Source: Alphaproteobacteria bacterium
Lineage (GTDB): Bacteria > Pseudomonadota > Alphaproteobacteria > RF32 > CAG-239
Assembly (NCBI GenBank): GCA_017557925.1
Contig: JAFYWO010000023.1
Location: forward strand, 1 to 9,827
Direction: 5' to 3'
DNA length: 9,827 bases
Below the pieces are notes generated by a model. It saw nothing but the letters and a program-made list of their open reading frames with translations. It did no database searches and was not told the DNA's origin. The stretch's first letter is position 1. Each line of letters starts with the position of its first letter. Positions 7,413-9,827 of this stretch are shown here, in pieces. The position numbers and the translations under genes were made by a program.

Positions 7413-8270
7413 ATGAATGCTGAAGAATTAAATACTCTTATTGGGCAGACAATGATAAAATTTATATTAGATGATAAGATGCCTGAAGACATAAAACTCA
7501 TAAGATTAGAATTCTATTTAGATAAAGATGCTGATGTTAATACACAGATGTATGGGAAAAGCTTATTAACGCATGCAAAAGAGAAGTTAAAAAATAAAAA
7601 ATTTGAAGAGCGATTGGTTGCAAAAGGTGCTAAAGAATGGGTAATTTCTGAAGAAACAGCTTTAGAGCTGGGGCGCCAATTTTGGGATAATGATGGATAT
7701 TTAAAAAGTGTAGAGGAAATTAAAGAGCTTGTAATTAAAGGTGCTGATGTTAATGCGAAAGAGGAAGATGGTTGGACAGCGTTGATGAGTGCTTCTCGGT
7801 TTGGGCGTAAAGAAATTGCAGAGCTTTTAATAGAAAACGGTGCTGATGTTAATGCAAAAGATAAATATGATTGGACAGCGTTGATGCATGCTTCTTATAA
7901 AGGGAATAAAAAAGTAGTAGAGCTTTTAATAGAAAACGGTGCTGATGTTAATGCTAAAAGTAAATATAGTTGGACAGCGTTGATGTTTGCTTCTGAAAAC
8001 GGTCATAAAGAAATTGCAGAACGTTTAATAGCAAAAGGTACTGATGTTAATGTGAAAGATAAAGATGGTAAAACAGCGTTGATGTGGGCTTCTGAAAACG
8101 GACATAAAGATATTGCAGAGCTTTTAGAAAAAGCAGAAGAAGAAAGTAAATCTAAACTTAAAGAAGATATGAAAGAAGATTCAAAGTCTTTGAGAGGTAG
8201 TAAGGATGAGAAAAATAATACCAAAGGCGGATTTTGGAATAGAATGTTCGGTGGTAACGACGGAATGTAA
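7413..8270 (+). CDS. Ankyrin-repeat protein
   Basis: The 285-residue protein has four clear 33-residue ankyrin repeats at about 118-150, 151-183, 184-216 and 217-242, each with the (W/K)TALM.AS...G core and LLI..GADVNAK turn. Two degenerate half repeats precede them (DKDADVNTQ near 38-46 and LVIKGADVNAKE near 106-117). Ankyrin repeats bind other proteins; the partner is unknown. There is no signal peptide or membrane segment, so it is cytosolic or exported by a system not visible here. The last about 43 residues are a charged Lys/Glu/Ser tail ending GGFWNRMFGGNDGM. Adjacent repeats are very similar at DNA level with a 99-base period, suggesting recent internal duplication. The gene has its own promoter and ribosome site and lies between two repeat clusters. 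The stop codon lies inside a 17-bp sequence also found, inverted, at the end of the convergent gene. Confidence 0.92.
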   Translation: MNAEELNTLIGQTMIKFILDDKMPEDIKLIRLEFYLDKDADVNTQMYGKSLLTHAKEKLKNKKFEERLVAKGAKEWVISEETALELGRQFWDNDGYLKSVEEIKELVIKGADVNAKEEDGWTALMSASRFGRKEIAELLIENGADVNAKDKYDWTALMHASYKGNKKVVELLIENGADVNAKSKYSWTALMFASENGHKEIAERLIAKGTDVNVKDKDGKTALMWASENGHKDIAELLEKAEEESKSKLKEDMKEDSKSLRGSKDEKNNTKGGFWNRMFGGNDGM

Positions 8271-8272
8271 TA
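8256..8272 (+). repeat. Left copy of a 17-bp inverted repeat bracketing repeat cluster 2
   Basis: AACGACGGAATGTAATA covers the last codons and stop of the ankyrin gene. It matches, in inverted orientation with one mismatch, the sequence at 8569-8585 that covers the last codons and stop of the convergent gene. Both proteins therefore end N-D/E-G-M. Confidence 0.7.
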
Positions 8273-8319
8273 AGCTTTATTGTTTTAGACTGGATTGCCA
8301 CGCTACGCTCGCAATGACG
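8269..8319. repeat. Truncated right half of a REPIN-like doublet
   Basis: From about 8269 (AATAAGCTT, TATTGTTTTAGAC) the sequence matches the right part of the doublets, ending in a full family A palindrome at 8291-8319 (CTACG inner variant). The left half with B is missing; the homology breaks off at the ankyrin stop codon. Confidence 0.75.
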
Positions 8320-8334
8320 GAGAGGGGGTGAGTG

Positions 8335-8414
8335 TGTGGCAAAATGGCGAGAGAGTTGTGGTGGCACGAGGAGCGTTCCCTTTTTTCGTCATCACGAGGA
8401 GCGTTCCTCTTTTT
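8335..8414 (+). repeat. GGCAAAA element with tandem half-B units
   Basis: TGTGGCAAAATGGCGAGAGAG (8335 on) repeats the element at 6631 and 7030. It is followed by a degenerate half-B (GGCACGAGGAGC with a T6 run) and a complete 28-bp half-B (8387-8414), directly before the full B at 8415. The half units look like a tandem duplication of the left arm of B. Confidence 0.75.
8396..8414 (+). terminator. Terminator-like hairpin in a half-B unit
   Basis: GAGGA (8396-8400), loop GCGT, TCCTC (8405-8409) and TTTTT (8410-8414) have the layout of an intrinsic terminator for + strand transcripts. It lies 126 bases downstream of the ankyrin stop. The stem is only 5 bp, so efficiency is uncertain. Confidence 0.4.
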
Positions 8415-8523
8415 CGTCATCACGAGGAGCGAATGCGACGTGGTGATCCATAAGTGGAAAGCCTAGAAGAATAAGCTTGATTGTTTTAGACTGGATTGCC
8501 ACGCCTAACGGCTCGCAATGACG
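8415..8523. repeat. REPIN-like inverted doublet, copy 4
   Basis: B (8415-8451) and inverted A (8492-8523, CCTAACGG variant) have the same 77-base start spacing as copies 1-3. The central hairpin (8460-8477) has one side changed (TAAGCTT), which weakens it. This places the same module on both sides of the ankyrin gene. Confidence 0.85.
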
Positions 8524-8533
8524 AGGGGGGAGA

Positions 8534-8563
8534 GGATTGCTTTGCTGATAGCTTGCAATGACG
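8534..8563. repeat. Divergent family A palindrome
   Basis: This copy keeps GGATTGC and GCAATGACG but has a new interior (TTTGCTGATAGCTT) that still forms an inner GCT/AGC stem. It starts 42 bases after the A of copy 4, the same spacing as the other tandem A copies. Together with the preceding entries it fills the 300-base gap between the two converging genes; nothing else is visible there. Confidence 0.7.
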
Positions 8564-8568
8564 CGGGG

Positions 8569-8585
8569 TATTACATTCCTTCGTT
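8569..8585 (-). repeat. Right copy of the 17-bp inverted repeat
   Basis: On the - strand AACGAAGGAATGTAATA covers the final codons and TAA of the repeat-protein gene and matches 8256-8272 at 16 of 17 bases. The pair is inverted and encloses repeat cluster 2. Confidence 0.7.
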
Positions 8586-9827
8586 TGTTGGAGGGGTAAA
8601 TGGAGGAGTGCTATTTTTGTGGAAAGATTTTTTCAATAGTTCTTCTTTAGATGTTTTAATGCTTATACTTTGTGTGTTTAAATATGCTATGAAATTTTCC
8701 ATATTTTCTTCCGGTATGACATTAAAGGTGCGGGAGCCTGATTTTCTTTTAACGAAAAATTCAGGATGTTCTTTAAATGTCTTTTCCCAAATAGATTTTT
8801 TTATTTGTTCTTTATCTTTTGAAGCTGCTGGAATAGTTTTTCCATTTTGGGCAAGAGGAGTTTTGTAGAATTCTTGCCAACCAAAGTCAGTTGTAAGTTT
8901 TTCTTGGTAATCGGTTATTTCTACCTCAAAAGTTTTAAGGTAGGTTTTGAAGTTATCAAAATTTTCTTCCGGTATGATATCTATGGTTAGGTTGCCTGTT
9001 TTGGCTTTAACGAAAAACTCGGGGTGTTCTTTAAAAGTATTATCCCAAATATATTTTCTTTTTTGTTCTTTATCTGAACTCCTTGTTGGAATAGTTTTTC
9101 CGTTTTGGTCAAGAGTGGTTTTGTATAAAAAATCGTGCCAGCTAATGTCAGTTGAAAGTTTTTCTCGGTAATCGTTTATTTCTACACCAAAAGTTTTGAG
9201 ATAAGCTTTGAAAACATCCATATTTTCTTTTGGTATGATATCTTTGTTATGGATGCCTGTTTTGACTTTAATGAAAAACTCAGGGTGTTCACTTAATGCC
9301 TTTTTCCAAATGGATTTTCTTATTTGTTTTTTATTTTTATAATCTAGTTGAATAGTTTTTCCATTCTGGGAAAGAGGTGTTTTGTAGAATTCATTCCAGC
9401 TAAGGTCTGTTGAGAGTTTTTCTCGGTAATCGGTTATTTCTATACCAAAAGTTTTGAGATAAGCTTTGAAGTTATCAAAATTTTCTTCCGGTATGACATA
9501 CTTGTTACTATTTTGTGTTTTAACTAAAGTGAAAAAATCTGGGTGTTTTTCTAATGTCTTTTCCCAAATAGATTTTCTTATTTGTTTATTTTTAGCGCCT
9601 GTATGAATAGTTTTTCCATTTTGGGCAAGTGAGATTTTATAGGAAAAATCATTCCAACAAAGGTCTGTTGCTAGTTTTTCTCGGTAATCGATTATTTCTA
9701 TATTATAAGTTTTGAGATAAGCTTTGAAATCATCCATATTTTCTTCCGGTATGATATTGACGGTAAAGTTTTTTGCTTTTGTTTTAATGAAAAATTCGGG
9801 GTATTCTTCTAATGCCTTTTCCCAAAT
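8571..9827 (-). CDS. Protein of tandem about 86-residue repeats, unknown function (5' end outside window)
   Basis: The frame stays open to the window edge, so the true start is upstream; 418 residues are visible. I do not recognise the family. The protein is built of 86-87-residue units: the last 30 residues of one, four complete units and a final partial one. Each unit has (F/M)D.FKAYLKTF, (I/V)EI.DYREKL, TD..W.(D/E)F, QNGKTI, (R/K)KSIW and EHPEFFVK, closing with (I/V)IPEEN. It is rich in Lys and Glu and lacks visible membrane segments; any signal peptide would be in the missing part. Units alternate between two subtypes: MD.F with WxDFxYK, and FDNF with WxEFYKTPL. The last unit decays after about 20 residues into a short tail STPPFTPPTNEGM next to the repeat cluster. 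The ATG codon at 9737 lies inside a unit and is not the start. It converges on the ankyrin gene. Accessory or host-interaction roles are possible but unproven. Confidence 0.8.
   Translation of the reverse strand: MWEKALEEYPEFFIKTKAKNFTVNIIPEENMDDFKAYLKTYNIEIIDYREKLATDLCWNDFSYKISLAQNGKTIHTGAKNKQIRKSIWEKTLEKHPDFFTLVKTQNSNKYVIPEENFDNFKAYLKTFGIEITDYREKLSTDLSWNEFYKTPLSQNGKTIQLDYKNKKQIRKSIWKKALSEHPEFFIKVKTGIHNKDIIPKENMDVFKAYLKTFGVEINDYREKLSTDISWHDFLYKTTLDQNGKTIPTRSSDKEQKRKYIWDNTFKEHPEFFVKAKTGNLTIDIIPEENFDNFKTYLKTFEVEITDYQEKLTTDFGWQEFYKTPLAQNGKTIPAASKDKEQIKKSIWEKTFKEHPEFFVKRKSGSRTFNVIPEENMENFIAYLNTQSISIKTSKEELLKKSFHKNSTPPFTPPTNEGM

Noticed and set aside
8158..8367. Short - strand open frame over the ankyrin 3' end and repeat A
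   Set aside because: It overlaps the ankyrin gene on the opposite strand and contains the same RHCERSVAIQ repeat peptide.
8574..8615. Proline-rich tail STPPFTPPTNEGM as a functional sorting signal
   Set aside because: No known sorting motif fits. It resembles translated short repeats and lies next to the repeat cluster, so a repeat-derived tail is more likely.

Overview
The window is AT-rich bacterial DNA with a compact housekeeping block on the left and a repeat-rich accessory region on the right. The best guess is a low-GC, host-associated alphaproteobacterium. This rests on a GatB/YqeY-domain gene directly before dnaG (an order typical of Alphaproteobacteria), a Gram-negative OpgB-type phosphoglycerol transferase, a family 5 uracil-DNA glycosylase and an ankyrin-repeat gene. 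It is inference; there is no rRNA or marker tree behind it.

Left block (1-5087, + strand): a GatB/YqeY-domain protein, DNA primase DnaG, then after a 208-bp gap with a probable promoter a family 5 uracil-DNA glycosylase, followed after 1 bp by an OpgB/MdoB-like membrane phosphoglycerol transferase. Convergent to this block lies a Pif1-like SF1B helicase (5128-6453, - strand) with its own TTGACA promoter.

Right block (6454-9827): two clusters of palindromic repeats (6589-7280 and 8269-8563) flank an ankyrin-repeat gene (7413-8270, +) that has its own near-consensus promoter. A - strand gene made of about 86-residue repeats (8571 to the window edge, 5' end missing) follows. The clusters contain two related families: A, starting TGGATTGCCACG and ending GCAATGACG, and B, starting CGTCATCACGAG and ending GTGGTGATCCA. 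Four times B and A form an inverted doublet with start-to-start spacing of exactly 77 bp and a small central hairpin. This is REPIN-like architecture; no RAYT transposase is visible here.

The most unusual signals are: (1) the B-A doublets and the paired base changes between A and B arms; (2) an inverted 17-bp repeat (16 of 17 identical) at 8256-8272 and 8569-8585 that contains the stop codons of both converging genes and brackets the second cluster; (3) the unknown 86-residue repeat protein, whose units alternate in two subtypes. I see no complete new defence or mobile system. The candidate worth following is the repeat element and the way it borders accessory genes.
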